This document shows, piece by piece, positions 11,172 through 24,025 of a DNA stretch of 64,000 bases. The stretch lies in the NCBI RefSeq assembly GCF_016097555.1, contig NC_054706.1, positions 22,663,929-22,727,928 on the forward strand. The letters run 5' to 3'. Numbering within the stretch: the first letter of the stretch is position 1; the number at the start of each line of letters is the position of its first letter. This DNA comes from Gigantopelta aegis. Lineage: Eukaryota; Mollusca; Gastropoda; Neomphalida; Peltospiridae. The position numbers and the translations under genes were made by a program. Below the pieces are notes generated by a model. The model was not told the origin of the DNA. It saw nothing but the letters and a program-made list of their open reading frames with translations, and made no database searches.

Positions 11172-13868
11172 CATAGGCAGTGTTCAATTTTAAGGATTTT
11201 GGTCGCTTGCCCGGAGAGCAAGTATGGGTTCACATTGAGGTTGAGGTTGCCCTGATTTCATCCATGTTTTGAAACTAGAGTTATATTTATATTCCAATAA
11301 AACAACCAACAGGTTTGGAATTAATATGTTGTCAATGTAATATGTACTGTCCGACAATAAAATACATTACTTTTTAATAATGTTTTTAAATGTTTGTAGT
11401 TATACACATGTACACATAGGGCCTTTAGAATTGCTTACGATTTTTGTGATTTTGCGACACATCAGCTATTTTCCAATCGAATGCACTGGAACGTTTACTA
11501 TTCGGAATACTTAAGCCGATTACGATTTTCCCCGATGTCTCACAGAATCAGCCGAGGAGTTCTGAGTGGCAAACAAACCCACGTGATTTCGACTGATTGA
11601 CTGACGCTTTAGTTCAGATAACGACAGTTTAAAAGCGATTGTGGGCAAGGAAACTGCACATTATTATGGGACACAACTTACCTTTTGGTGTAAAAAAAAG
11701 AAGAAAAAAAGTCAGTCGTCCGACGGGTAACTAGTATCATAGAATTAAGTTGCCAGACTGAATATTAGGTCGTCACAGATGACCAGACAACCGTAAAAAT
11801 TGAGCACTGCATAGGGCACTAACCAAAGCTGTGAAGGCTAGTATCTTTCGCAAACTTTTATCAAACATCAGACCACCATTAGGATGGGGTTTTTTAATTT
11901 TTTTTTATCATAACCCACTTTTATCTATTCTGGTACTGTTAGTGTTACAACCACTATAAAGTAAAGTTTGTTTTATTTAATGACACCACTAGAGCACATT
12001 GATTTTTTATTTTATCATTGGCTATTGGACGTCAAACATAATTATGGTCATTCTGATACTATTTTTAGAGGAAACCTGTCGCCACATAGGCTACTCTTTT
12101 ATGACAGGCAGCAAGGGATCTTTTATTTGCGCTTCCCACAGGCAGGATAGCACAAACCATGGCCTTTGTTAAACCAGTTATGGATCACTGGTCGGTGCAA
12201 GTGGTTTACACCTACCCATTGAGCCTTGCGGAGCACTCACTCAGGGTTTGGAGTCTGTATCTGGATTAAAAATCCCATGCCTCGACTGGGATCTGAACCC
12301 CCAAAAACTCCATGCCATTGAAAAAAAACCTGAATATAAAATGTGGAGAATTAAAAACAATTGCAGGGGTTGGTGTTACACGTTGTAAGTAATGTGCATT
12401 CATTAGAAGTCGTGTGTTCATTTGGCAAATTATCCTGTGAACACAACTTGTGAACTGGGGTAGGATTTTCTGAATCGGTCTTTTCAACTTGTGAAAAAAA
12501 TGGTGGATCAAATAGAATAGTTGATATTCATTTGTATTTCACTGTAAGTTTTATCCAACAGTCCATGCTATGAAAATATTCTCCAGAGTTCCTTCCCTTG
12601 AAAAAAAGGTGCTACAAAATGATGTTATATGTTTGTAAACAGAACATCAAATGCAAATAATAAATAATGCTGTACATCCTGTTTCTATACCATTTCTTCC
12701 GTATCATATGCAGCAGAATTTTATGGAATTGATCCATAATTAAGCCAGCCTGCCTAAATATCGCTCCATCATTTATATTGCTCACAAGAACGCTCTCCAC
12801 TTGGTGAAGTCTTATTCACGAATTTGAACTTGTGAATTCACGAGCACCAAATGAACGCAGCATAATATGTAGTACCACCTATAGTTTAAAAGTAAAATAG
12901 CTGTAGTAACCAGACATTGTTTTTTCACTGTTAACTAAGGTCTGTTTTTTCACTGTTAACTAAGGTCTGTGACTTCAAATGAAATAACTTGTGTTAACAC
13001 TACACTCATTCTCCACTAAGTGTATAGCCACCCTGATTAGAGAATTGTGAAAATTAGTAGTTTTAGATCAAGGTTATTTGGAAGTGTTTTTCAATTATCC
13101 ATCTTTTACAGTGCATGTATATGAAACTAAAATGGCTTAACTTTGTTGTGTGTGATTTATAAAAGATGACATGAGATTTTGTTTGTAACCGATCTATATG
13201 TTACAATGCCACAACAGAGACAAATTAATTTAATATATTAAAGGCAAAGCAGAGTGAGGTAAAACTGCAGTAAATGTATCTACTAAATGTACATTTTTAA
13301 AGTAATATTTAACTCTGGATTACATTCCACACACTCACTTTTTTCAACATTTGTGATTATTTTTCTGAGGTGCATTATTTTCACAATCTATTGATAAATT
13401 ATAACCTTCAAAATATGTTTGTATTTCGTATTATTCTTGATAAAATCGTTGAAATTATAAATGAAATGTGAAGGTATATTTAACAAATTACAAAGTCAGT
13501 GTTGAATTTTTACAAAAGGGTTTGTTATAATGTATCTGTCAAGTAATTCGGGTATTAAATTTTTTATTTTATTTTTAAATTAACAAATAATGTTTAATAA
13601 CAAAAAGAAACAAATTAACTTGAAACAGGTGTGTTACATATTGGTGAAAGTATTGTCTGTTAAAACTGTTCATAATCGTTGGGTTTTTTTTTCCGTTGGT
13701 GATATAAAAAAGAACAAATGGTACGTACGTATCTGTTACAGAACATACATATTGTATATATCACTGACACAGTAACAGGCAAACTTAAAGTAAACATTCC
13801 ATAAAGTTCTGTGATATTCCTTTCTAACTAATGATACAAATAACTAGCAGTATTGTATCTGTCTGCTA
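11172..13868. other. AT-rich intergenic
   Basis: Only the SINE at 11962-12304 is recognised. A 24-bp tandem duplication (TTTTTTCACTGTTAACTAAG) lies near 12920-12965. Confidence 0.6.
11962..12304 (-). mobile_element. tRNA-derived SINE, type-3 head, reversed
   Basis: Reversed tail (CATTGGCTATTGGACGTCAA), centre (AGCAAGGGATCTTTTATTTG) and start of the type-3 body (AATCCCATGCCTCGACTGGG). Confidence 0.87.
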
Positions 13869-14330
13869 ATACTTCAAACCAAGTTTGTTGAGAACCAACT
13901 GTAGGTAGCTATTGCTCATGTTGAATCTCTTTGAGCGACCAACAGCTAGTGGTTCTTCAAATTCCGTGATCACATCTTGGAATGACCCACATTTTGTAAG
14001 ATTACTCTGGCCACTTTTGATGTGTTCATCCTTTGTTTTCGTGATTTGTCATAAAAGAAACTAAAACCTTTTGATCACTGTGGTCCACCTCAAGCACCTG
14101 GCCAATATACCAGTGGGACTCTTGCATGGCTCCAACAAATTCCCCTATGGTTGGAATGAGGTATGTTGTGTAGATCTGTATGTGAAGCTTCAGCTACAGG
14201 TTCTTCTGTCACCTGCATCTCAGCGGCATCTCAAGTCTGTCTATACCGTGCTTCACCCAGCCATCGCAGAGAGCACTACCATCCAGGCAGCTATTACAGT
14301 AATTAGCAAGATGCCTCTCAAACATCAATC
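13869..14330 (-). pseudogene. Broken remnant with a W-x-G-x-V / WPE domain
   Basis: The minus strand encodes IGEFVGAMQESHWYIGQVLE, then a KWPE motif, then FEEPLAVGRSKRFNMSNSY and a C-terminal LVLNKLGLKY-stop near 13869. The pattern of WY-x-G-x-V plus WPE resembles a small beta-barrel domain found at the C-terminus of many uncharacterised, element-associated invertebrate proteins. The reading frame is broken. The source family is not certain. Confidence 0.45.
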
Positions 14331-14336
14331 TGTCCT

Positions 14337-14410
14337 TAACCATATGTCTGACGCCATATAGCTGTAACTAAAATGTGTTGAGTGCGTCGTTAAATAAAAC
14401 ATTTCTTTCT
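14337..14410 (+). mobile_element. SINE 3' tail fragment, type 1
   Basis: AACCATATGTCTGACGCCAT, TGTGTTGAGTGCGTCG, AAATAAAACATTTC. Confidence 0.85.
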
Positions 14411-14473
14411 CAAACATGAATCTCTCCTGCTACCCTGGTGTACACAGTATGGACCTTCATTGTGCCCGGAATG

Positions 14474-16720
14474 GGGGCGGGACGTAGTCCAGTGGTTAAG
14501 CGCTCGCTTGATGCTCGGTCGATTTGGGATTGATCCCCGTCGGTGGGCCCACTGGGCTATTTCTCGTACGTAGCTCGGTGGTAAAGCGCATGCTTGATGC
14601 TCGGTTGATTTGGGATTGATCCCCGTCGGTGGGCCCACTGGGCTATTTCTCAGACGTAGCTCGGTGGTAAAGCGCATGCTTGATGCTCGGTTGATTTGGG
14701 ATTGATCCCCGTCGGCGGGCCCACTGGGCTATTTCTCAGACGTAGCTCGGTGGTAAAGCGCATGCTTGATGCTCGGTTGATTTGGGATTGATCCCCGTCG
14801 GCGGGCCCACTGGGCTATTTCTCAGACGTAGCTCGGTGGTAAAGCGCATGCTTGATGCTCGGTTGATTTGGGATTGATCCCCGTCGGCGGGCCCACTGGG
14901 CTATTTCTCAGACGTAGCTCGGTGGTAAAGCGCATGCTTGATGCTCGGTTGATTTGGGATTGATCCCCGTCGGTGGGCCCACTGGGCTATTTCTCAGACG
15001 TAGCTCGGTGGTAAAGCGCATGCTTGATGCTCGGTTGATTTGGGATTGATCCCCGTCGGTGGGCCCACTGGGCTATTTCTCGTACGTAGCTCGGTGGTAA
15101 AGCGCATGCTTGATGCTCGGTTGATTTGGGATTGATCCCCGTCGGTGGGCCCACTGGGCTATTTCTCAGACGTAGCTCAGTGGTAAAGCGCATGCTTGAT
15201 GCTCGGTTGATTTGGGATTGATCCCCGTCGGTGGGCCCACTGGGCTATTTCTCGTACGTAGCTCGGTGGTAAAGCGCATGCTTGATGCTCGGTTGATTTG
15301 GGATTGATCCCCGTCGGTGGGCCCACTGGGCTATTTCTCAGACGTAGCTCGGTGGTAAAGCGCATGCTTGATGCTCGGTTGATTTGGGATTGATCCCCGT
15401 CGGTGGGCCCACTGGGCTATTTCTCAGACGTAGCTCGGTGGTAAAGCGCATGCTTGATGCTCGGTTGATTTGGGATTGATCCCCGTCGGTGGGCCCACTG
15501 GGCTATTTCTCAGACGTAGCTCGGTGGTAAAGCGCATGCTTGATGCTCGGTTGATTTGGGATTGATCCCCGTCGGTGGGCCCACTGGGCTATTTCTCGTA
15601 CGTAGCTCGGTGGTAAAGCGCATGCTTGATGCTCGGTTGATTTGGGATTGATCCCCGTCGGTGGGCCCACTGGGCTATTTCTCAGACGTAGCTCGGTGGT
15701 AAAGCGCATGCTTGATGCTCGGTTGATTTGGGATTGATCCCCGTCGGTGGGCCCACTGGGCTATTTCTCAGACGTAGCTCGGTGGTAAAGCGCATGCTTG
15801 ATGCTCGGTTGATTTGGGATTGATCCCCGTCGGTGGGCCCACTGGGCTATTTCTCAGACGTAGCTCGGTGGTAAAGCGCATGCTTGATGCTCGGTTGATT
15901 TGGGATTGATCCCCGTCGGTGGGCCCACTGGGCTATTTCTCAGACGTAGCTCGGTGGTAAAGCGCATGCTTGATGCTCGGTTGATTTGGGATTGATCCCC
16001 GTCGGTGGGCCCACTGGGCTATTTCTCAGACGTAGCTCGGTGGTAAAGCGCATGCTTGATGCTCGGTTGATTTGGGATTGATCCCCGTCGGTGGGCCCAC
16101 TGGGCTATTTCTCGTACGTAGCTCGGTGGTAAAGCGCATGCTTGATGCTCGGTTGATTTGGGATTGATCCCCGTCGGTGGGCCCACTGGGCTATTTCTCG
16201 TACGTAGCTCGGTGGTAAAGCGTATGCTTGATGCTCGGTTGATTTGGGATTGATCCCCGTCGGTGGGCCCACTGGGCTATTTCTCAGACGTAGCTCGGTG
16301 GTAAAGCGCATGCTTGATGCTCGGTTGATTTGGGATTGATCCCCGTCGGTGGGCCCACTGGGCTATTTCTCAGACGTAGCTCGGTGGTAAAGCGCATGCT
16401 TGATGCTCGGTTGATTTGGGATTGATCCCCGTCGGCGGGCCCACTGGGCTATTTCTCGTACGTAGCTCGGTGGTAAAGCGCATGCTTGATGCTCGGTTGA
16501 TTTGGGATTGATCCCCGTCGGCGGGCCCACTGGGCTATTTCTCAGACGTAGCTCGGTGGTTAAGCGCTCGCTTGATGCTCGGTTGATTTGGGATTGATCC
16601 CCGTCGGTGGGCCCACTGGGCTATTTCTCGTACATAGCTCGGTGGTAAAGCGCATGCTTGATGCTCGGTTGATTTGGGATTGATCCCCGTCGGTGGGCCC
16701 ATTGGGCTATTTCTCGTTCC
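14474..16720 (+). repeat. About 26 tandem copies of an 86-bp tRNA-like SINE head
   Basis: The 86-bp unit begins with a tRNA-like A-box region (TAGCTCGGTGGTAAAGCG) and contains a B-box-like GGGATTGATCCCC. Spacing is exactly 86 bp (for example 14655 to 14741). Units vary at the junction (CTCGTAC or CTCAGAC) and at GTCGGTGGG or GTCGGCGGG. The first unit and the next-to-last one keep GTTAAGCGCTCGCTTG, the form nearer ordinary SINE heads; inner units are homogenised to GCATGCTTGATGC. The final unit runs straight into a normal SINE body. ORFs through it are by-products. Confidence 0.95.
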
Positions 16721-16945
16721 AGCCAGTGCACCACGACTAATATATCGAAGGCCGTGGTATGTACTACTCTGTCTGTGGGATGATGGATATAAAAGATCCC
16801 TTGCTGCTAATCGGAAAGAGTAGCCCATGAAGTGGTGACGGCGGGGTTTCCTCTCTCAATATCTGTGTGGTCCTTAACCATATGTTTGACGCCATATAAC
16901 TAAATAAAATGTGTTGAGTGTGTCTTTAAATAAAACATTTCTTTT
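16716..16945 (+). mobile_element. SINE body and tail after the head array
   Basis: Continues from the last array unit with CTCGTTCCAGCCAGTGCACC, then the central domain (ATAAAAGATCCCTTGCTGC) and the type-1 tail (GTGTTGAGTGTGTC, AAATAAAACATTTC). Array and body together form one SINE with a multiplied head. Confidence 0.9.
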
Positions 16946-17993
16946 TATAACAGGGCCAGGTCGCCAAATGTGACCAAAGTCCTGTTTGAGAGACGTAAAT
17001 ATTAAAAATTAATAGTGTTTATTTGGGTGATGTTCTTTCTATAATATATGAGCCACTATTAATAATTGTATGACATATTTATTCCACATTAAAATCTTGC
17101 TCATGGTTCGCAAAACTGAACGTATTGGTTAATCATAATTTACCAACATTTGTTTATATTCTAAACATTGATGTAATTTGTTGTAGATCGAATGCATTTA
17201 GGTGTATTTTTTACAAAACAGACATTCTGATCCACTTCATAACCATTCGGAACATCTCGGCCGAATACGCGATCAAATCTGAACATTCCTGAATGCCATC
17301 TTAGTTTTTGTCATCTGCTTCATGGTGTTCAGATTTCTGTTTTTTCAAATCTCATTTTAGTTGGGCTTTTTAATTGGCCAGTTAATTTGGTGCCTATTGA
17401 ATTGGCTAATTAAATTAATTGTTACCATTTTCTGAGTAAAATCACCTCTGTCAATCCTTTGCAGGGTGGAATTTTCTTAAAGACACAGCAAGAAGCAAAG
17501 GAAAAAAAATCAAGCATGCCAAGGAAGTTTACTTTGTTTTTTGGTTCTGTCTAGTGCAAATGAACTTTATATTAAACACTGAACACATGAACAACAATTA
17601 TGTAGCCAGTTAGTTGTACATTATTGTTTTTGTATTATACGTGAGCTATCCCTGGGAGGCAAGTCACGCCATGCAATTTTGCATTGATGATGTAAACAAA
17701 AAATTATTAAGTTCAGACATTTTGTATTAAATTAATTGTAAAAAATAAGTAAATTATTTACTAAAATCACGTGTTTTCTTTAATTTTTCATTTCAGTATC
17801 ATGTATGTTGGTATCTTTGCTATCTAGAAGTCGTTCTTCAAATCAATATTATTTTACTGAAAGCACATTTCCTATGCTTACATAAATATTTCGCTTAAAA
17901 CATAGTTTGGGCCACTGAAAATTAAATTTTAGTGGCCCAGATATTTGTTTTTAGGCCACCATATTTTTTGGCGAGTTTCGAACCCTGCTATAA
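16946..17993. other. AT-rich intergenic
   Basis: No gene seen. TTTTAGTGGCCCAGATATTT and reversed-like CTGAAAATTAAATTTTAG near 17915 form a weak palindrome. Confidence 0.55.
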
Positions 17994-18081
17994 TATGTCA
18001 GAATTACCAAATGTTTGACATCCAATAGCCGATGATTAATAAATCAGTGTGCTTTAGTGGTGTCATTAAGCAAAGCAAATG
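17994..18081 (+). mobile_element. SINE 3' tail fragment, type 2
   Basis: CAGAATTACCAAATGTTTGA to GTGTCATTAAGCAAAGC. Confidence 0.85.
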
Positions 18082-18092
18082 TTTTTGTACCC

Positions 18093-18254
18093 GGAATAGC
18101 CTTAGGTGTGGATTTGTGCTGTTATATTGCTACCGAGAGTAGAAATGTCACGTAATAGACTTCATTCTTGTGAGGAATAGCCTTAGGTGTGGATTTGTGC
18201 TGTTATATTGCTACCGAGAGTAGAAATGTCACGTAATAGACTTCATTCTTGTAA
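18093..18254 (+). repeat. 81-bp tandem duplication
   Basis: GGAATAGCCTTAGGTGTGGA to CACGTAATAGACTTCATTCT occurs twice at an offset of 81 bp, immediately before a SINE. Confidence 0.93.
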
Positions 18255-18255
18255 G

Positions 18256-18555
18256 GGGCGGGACGTAGTCCAGTGGTACAGTGTTCGCTCGATGCGCGGT
18301 CGGTGTAGGATTGATCCCCGTCAATGGGCCCATTGGGCTATTTTTCGCTCCAGCCAGTGCACCATGACTGGTATATCAAAGGCTGTGGTATGTACTACCC
18401 TGTCTGTGGGATGGTGCATATAAAAGATCCCTTGCTACTAATTGGAAAGAGTAGCCCATGAAGTGGCGACAGCAGGTTTCCTCTCTCATTATCTGTTTGG
18501 TCCTTAACCATATGTCTAACACCTTGTAACCATAAATAAAACGTCATTCATTCTA
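18256..18555 (+). mobile_element. Full SINE, type-1 head and tail
   Basis: Head GGGGCGGGACGTAGTCCAGT with A- and B-box-like blocks, centre ATAAAAGATCCCTTGCTAC, shortened type-1 tail. Confidence 0.9.
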
Positions 18556-18966
18556 GTGAGCCAAGACATACAGATCATAAGCATCCTGAATGGTAGCCTT
18601 TCTTTGCTTGATGGCTTCAGCAGCCATGCGTGTTGTGGTGCCACCAATGCCGTCGCGGGGACCCTTTCCATGACCACTTTTGAAGTAGTTCCATTTTGCT
18701 TCTACGTTGAACAGATCACCATGGTGTGAAATGATGATGACCATGAAATGGTTTCTATTCTACGAGGATGGTCTGTCAGTCCAGTAATGTATCATGGTCA
18801 TGCCTGGGGAATATTCCTTTACAACAGGGACAAGCTTTCTCAGGATATTGTGAAAACTGCTGTATAGAATTATGATTCACATCAGAGATGAAGGCAAGAT
18901 TTCTGTGTTCTAACTATCCATTGTCACTTCTTTGGTATGCAACAACAGGGTGAATGGTAGCATTCC

Positions 18967-19297
18967 GGGCGAGACGTAGCTCAGTGGTAAAGCACTCGCT
19001 TGACGTGCTGTCTGTTTGGGATCAATCCCAGTCAGTGAGCCCATATTAGGCTATTTCTCGCTCCAGCCAGTGCACCATGACTGGTACATCAAAGGCCGTG
19101 GTATGTGCTATCCTGTCTATGGGATGGTGCATATAAAAGATCCCTTGCTGCTAATCGAAAAGAGTAGCCCATGAAGTAGCTACAGCGGGTTTCCTCTCAA
19201 TATCTGTGTGGTCCTTAACCATATGTCCGACGTCATATAACCGTAAATAAAAATGTGTTGAGTGCATTGTTAAATAAAACTTTTCCTTCCTTCCTTG
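18967..19297 (+). mobile_element. Full SINE, type-1 head and tail
   Basis: GGCGAGACGTAGCTCAGTGG head, GGGATCAATCCCAG B-box-like block, centre, and GTTGAGTGCATTG tail ending in CCTTCCTTCC. Confidence 0.9.
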
Positions 19298-19656
19298 TAG
19301 CATTCCAGTAAGCTGATTGGATTTCGGCCATGGTATAGACACGTAACATTTTCTGCAAAAATCCATTTGAGCTATGACTTGCCCTGGAGGAAAATTCTCT
19401 TTTAGTTAATTTTGAAAGTCATTCCTTAACTGGATTTTCTTTCAATAATCTGTTCGAAGAAATTAATTGTGGTCAGGTGAAGCAAATTGTTTAATTTTTT
19501 ACAAATTGTTTTGGATAATGGTCGTCCTGTTCCGAACGCTGAATATCCGGATTAACGAACACATTTATATATGTAGAGATTTCGTTTTGTATCTTGAGTG
19601 TCCGTAAGGTGGGGTTTCCAGACTGCTGGAGTCTGGAGTATCGAGGTCTTGCTGTA

Positions 19657-19855
19657 TATATATCAAAGGCCATGGTATGTACTATCCTGTCTTTGGGATG
19701 GTGTATATAAAAGATCCCTTGCTTCTAATGAAAAAATGTAGTAGGTTTCCTCTCTAAGACTATATGTCAAAATAAACAAATGTTTGACATCCAATAGCCG
19801 ATGGTAAATAAATCAATGTGATCCAGTGGTGTCATTGAACAAAACAAACTTAACT
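19657..19855 (+). mobile_element. 5'-truncated SINE, type-2 tail
   Basis: Begins in the central domain (TATATCAAAGGCCATGGTAT) and ends GTGTCATTGAACAAAAC. Confidence 0.85.
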
Positions 19856-20064
19856 AACTTTCAGTTCATGTAATGTATGGCCTTGACCTGAGCGTGCAGT
19901 CTAGCCACATGTTCAAGAAACGAGGAATATTTGTGTATCATCATGGAAATGAAATCAGAGCTGCGTTTGGAAACCTTCAATATTCACATAGTTTTTTTTC
20001 ACTTCAACTTGAACTCTGTGCCATTCTTTATACTCAACATCTGTTTCTGGAATCTGAGATAGCT

Positions 20065-20460
20065 TTAAAGGGACATTCCTGAGTTTGCTGCAGTTTTTAA
20101 GATGTTATCGACTAACAGATACTTTTTAACGATTGTAATTACATATCAAATATATTTTTCTGCACAAAATATTAGTGGCTGTATATTAAATGTGTTTCTG
20201 ATCGTTTGTATTTGTACTAGGTTAAATTTCATTGATTTCCTAAAACCGCCATATAACCGTAAATAAAATGTGTTGAGTGCGTCGTTAAATAAAACATTTC
20301 TTTCTTTCTTACAAATATTGAGGTGACCAGAAACACATTGAATATACAGACACTGATATTCTCAACAAGAAAATATATTTAATATTTAAGTTTAATTGTA
20401 GAAATATTTTATTAGTCGGAAACATTTTACAATGCAGCAAACTCAGGAATGTCCCTTTAA
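20065..20460. mobile_element. MITE with TTAAAGGGACATTCC ends, SINE tail in its centre
   Basis: The ends TTAAAGGGACATTCCTGAG and CTCAGGAATGTCCCTTTAA suggest a TTAA target, as in piggyBac-type MITEs. The centre (20246-20312) is a SINE 3' tail in place of the sequence present in the 35.8 kb copy. Confidence 0.85.
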
Positions 20461-20462
20461 TA

Positions 20463-21429
20463 GTTAGAGCTGTAATGGTGACACACACTTATGAATGTGA
20501 TGAAATCTGCACACCTAATGATGTGAAGGACTTCAATTTCATGGCCATACTTTGATGCTTTGTGCATAAACATGTATTTCTTGATAGGAGAGATGTAACA
20601 TTTATGTTACAAGGTTGCAGCTTGCAAGATGCTGAAAAGAAGGGTTTTTTTTTATATTTGGATTTTCTGTTTTTGATCACCATCAACTTTTACACAATCC
20701 TTCTTTCCTGGTATACATCTACTGATGTCATGTTGATGATAAGACATCACTGTGCTCTTGACAATAGCTTTCAGATGATCTTCTTACCAGTTTGTCAGCC
20801 TTGGACTTTGAAGATTTCAGCTGACGTTTACTCACAACAGCTTGTCTGTTAGCACATTTGTATTTCTTTAATACTTTGCCCAGGGTTAATTAGCTCTGGG
20901 TGAACAGAAAATTTCTCCAAATCATGTTTTGTGTTTAAACTTCAGTAATTAAAAAAAAAAAAAGATGATGATTATTTTCCAATAAATTAACAGTTATTAG
21001 TATATTACATTAAATTTATTCACTAAATGAAAATAAAATTTGCCAGTTGTTTTTAAAATTTGCAATTGGCGAACTTGACATGCCAGAGCTTGCCGCCAAT
21101 GATAGACGTAATAAAAATATTCTGTTTTTGTTCAGGATTTTTCTCTTTTGCTTCCTTGATCTCACTAAGAAAGGCAATTGCTTACTTCCCTGATAACATA
21201 TTTTGGTAGAACTCTTGGACTAACGCCGCTCAGTTGAAGCTCCATGACTGTTTTAGATTGTGGTGTATGAAGCAACCTGATCCCTTGGTATAGCATGGAC
21301 ATTCAGTTTACTATGAAGACGCTGATATCACTTTCGCCAACATTTTGAAGAAGATAAATGTATTTTCACTTGCCTATTTAGAGTTTCTATTCAAATCGAC
21401 ACGGACCCTGTTCGGAAAATGGTTCATTG
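20463..21429. other. Intergenic
   Basis: No supported gene. Short open frames have neither start context nor family resemblance. Confidence 0.55.
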
Positions 21430-23950
21430 TTAGTCTTGTCTATTGTACTGACCCTCTATATGTATATTATATAAATTGATATTGTACTGACCCTGTACAT
21501 GCATATTATATAAACTGATATTGTACTGACCCTCTACATGCATATTATATAAACTGATATTGTACTGACCCTCTACATGCATATTATATAAACTGATATT
21601 GTACTGACCCTCTACATGCATATTATATAAACTGATATTGTACTGACCCTCTACATGCATAAATTATTGTACTGACCCTCTAACTGATATAAACTGATAT
21701 TGTACTGACCCTCTACATGCATATATTATATAAACTGATATTGTACTGACCCTCTATTATATAAATTGATATGTGCATATTATATAAACTGATATTGTAC
21801 TTGCATATATTATATAAACTGATATTGTACTGACCCTCTACATGCATATATATATATATTGTACTGAACTGATATTGTACTGACCCTCTATATGTACTGA
21901 CCCTCTACATATATAAACTGATATTGTACTGACCCTCTACATGCATATTATATAAACTGATATTGTACTGACCCTCTACATGCATATTATAAACTAATAT
22001 TGTACTGACCCTCTACATGCATATATTATATAAACTGATATTGTACTGACCCTCTACATGCATATATTATATAAACTGATATTGTACTGACCCTCTACAT
22101 GCATATTATATAAACTGATATTGTACTGACCATCTACATGTATATATATAAACTGACATTGTACTGACCCTCTACATGCATATTATATACCTATATTGTA
22201 CTGACCCCATGCATATTATATCTATATGTATATTATATAAATGACATTGTACTGACCCTCTGATATTGTACTGACCCTCTACATGCATATTATAAACTGA
22301 TATTGTACTGACCCTCTACATGCATATTATATAAACTGATATTGTACTGATATTGTGACCCTCTACATGCATATTATATAAACTGATATTGTACTGACCC
22401 TCTACATGCATATAAACTACTGACCCTCTATGCATATATTATATAAACTGATATTGTACTGACCCTCTACATGCATATTATATAAATTGATATTGTACTG
22501 ACCCTCTGATATTGTACTGACCCTCTATATGTATATTATATAAATTGATATTGTACTGACCCTCTACATGCATATAAACTGATATTGTACTGACCCTCTA
22601 CATGCATATTATATAAACTGATATTGTACTGACCCTCTACATGCATATTATATAAACTGATATTGTACTGACCCTCTACATGCATATATTATATAAACTG
22701 ATATTGTACTGACCATCTACATGCATATAAACTGATATTGTACTGACCCTCTACATTATATAAACTGATATTGTACTGACCCTCTACATGCATATTATAT
22801 AAACTGATATTGTACTGACCCTCTACATGCATATTATATAAACTGATATTGTACTGACCATCTACATGTATATTATATAAACTGACATTGTACTGACCCT
22901 CTACATGCATATTATATACACCTATATTGTACTGACCCTCTACATGCATATTATATAAACTGACATTGTACTGACCCTCTACATGAATATTATATAAATT
23001 GACATTGTACTGACCCTCTACATGCATATTATATAAACTGACATTGTACTGACCCTCTACATGCATATTATATAAACTGATATTGTACTGACCCTCTACA
23101 TGCATATTATATAAACTGATATTGTACAGACCCTCTACATGCATATATTATATAAACTGATATTGTACTGACCCTCTACATGCATATAAACTGATATTGT
23201 ACTGACCCTCTACATGCATATTATATAAACTGATATTGTACTGACCCTCTACATGCATATTATATAAACTGATATTGTACTGACACTACATGCATATATT
23301 ATATAAACTGACATTGTACTGACCATCTACATGTATATTATATAAACTGACATTGTACTGACCCTCTACATGCATATAAACTGATATTGTACTGACCCTC
23401 TACATGCATATTATATAAACTGATATTGTACTGACCCTCTACATGCATATTATATAAACTGATATTGTACTGACCCTCTACATGCATATTATATAAACTG
23501 ACATTGTACTGACCCTCTACATGCATATATTATATAAACTGATATTGTACTGACCCTCTACATGCATATTATATAAACTGATATTGTACTGACCCTCTAC
23601 ATGCATATAAACTGATATTGTACTGACCCTCTACATGCATATTATATAAACTGATATTGTACTGACCCTCTACATGCATATTATATAAACTGATACTGTA
23701 CTGACCCTCTACATGCATATAAACTGATATTGTACTGACCCTCTATATGCATATTATATAAACTGATATTGTACTGACCCTCTACATGCATATTATATAA
23801 ACTGATATTGTACTGACCCTCTATATGTATATTATATAAATTGATATTGTACTGACCCTCTACATGCATATTATATAAACTGATATTGTACTGACCATCT
23901 ACATGCATATTATATAAACTGATATTGTACTGACCCTCTACATGCATATG
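21430..23950. repeat. 39-bp minisatellite, about 65 copies including short variants
   Basis: The unit contains ATTGTACTGACCCTCTACAT then GCATATTATATAAACTGAT; many units are shortened. Because 39 is a multiple of three, the minus strand reads as repeats of MHVEGQYNISLYN over long stretches, but with no start context, no flanking coding sequence and out-of-frame short units. The array ends at a SINE tail (23947). Confidence 0.95.
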
Positions 23951-24025
23951 ACATGTTTGACATCCCATATCCGATGATTAATTATAATCAGTGTGCTCCA
24001 GTGGTGTCGTTAAACAAAACAAATG
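23947..24025 (+). mobile_element. SINE 3' tail at the end of the 39-bp minisatellite
   Basis: CATGTTTGACATCCCATATC to GTGTCGTTAAACAAAAC. Confidence 0.82.

Noticed and set aside
14474-16720. CRISPR-like array
   Set aside because: Units are contiguous with no unique spacers, and the sequence is eukaryotic SINE.
14474-16720. Cluster of functional tRNA genes
   Set aside because: The tRNA resemblance is limited to A/B-box regions. No clean cloverleaf with paired acceptor stem is seen, and the units are SINE heads.
14390-16828. Repeated minus-strand ORFs with RFTTELRLRNSPVGPPTG
   Set aside because: They are translations of the 86-bp SINE-head array and repeat exactly with the DNA unit.
21430-23968. 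Repeat protein of MHVEGQYNISLYN units
   Set aside because: Arises because the minisatellite unit is 39 bp; frames break at every short unit, and there is no promoter, start context or flanking domain.
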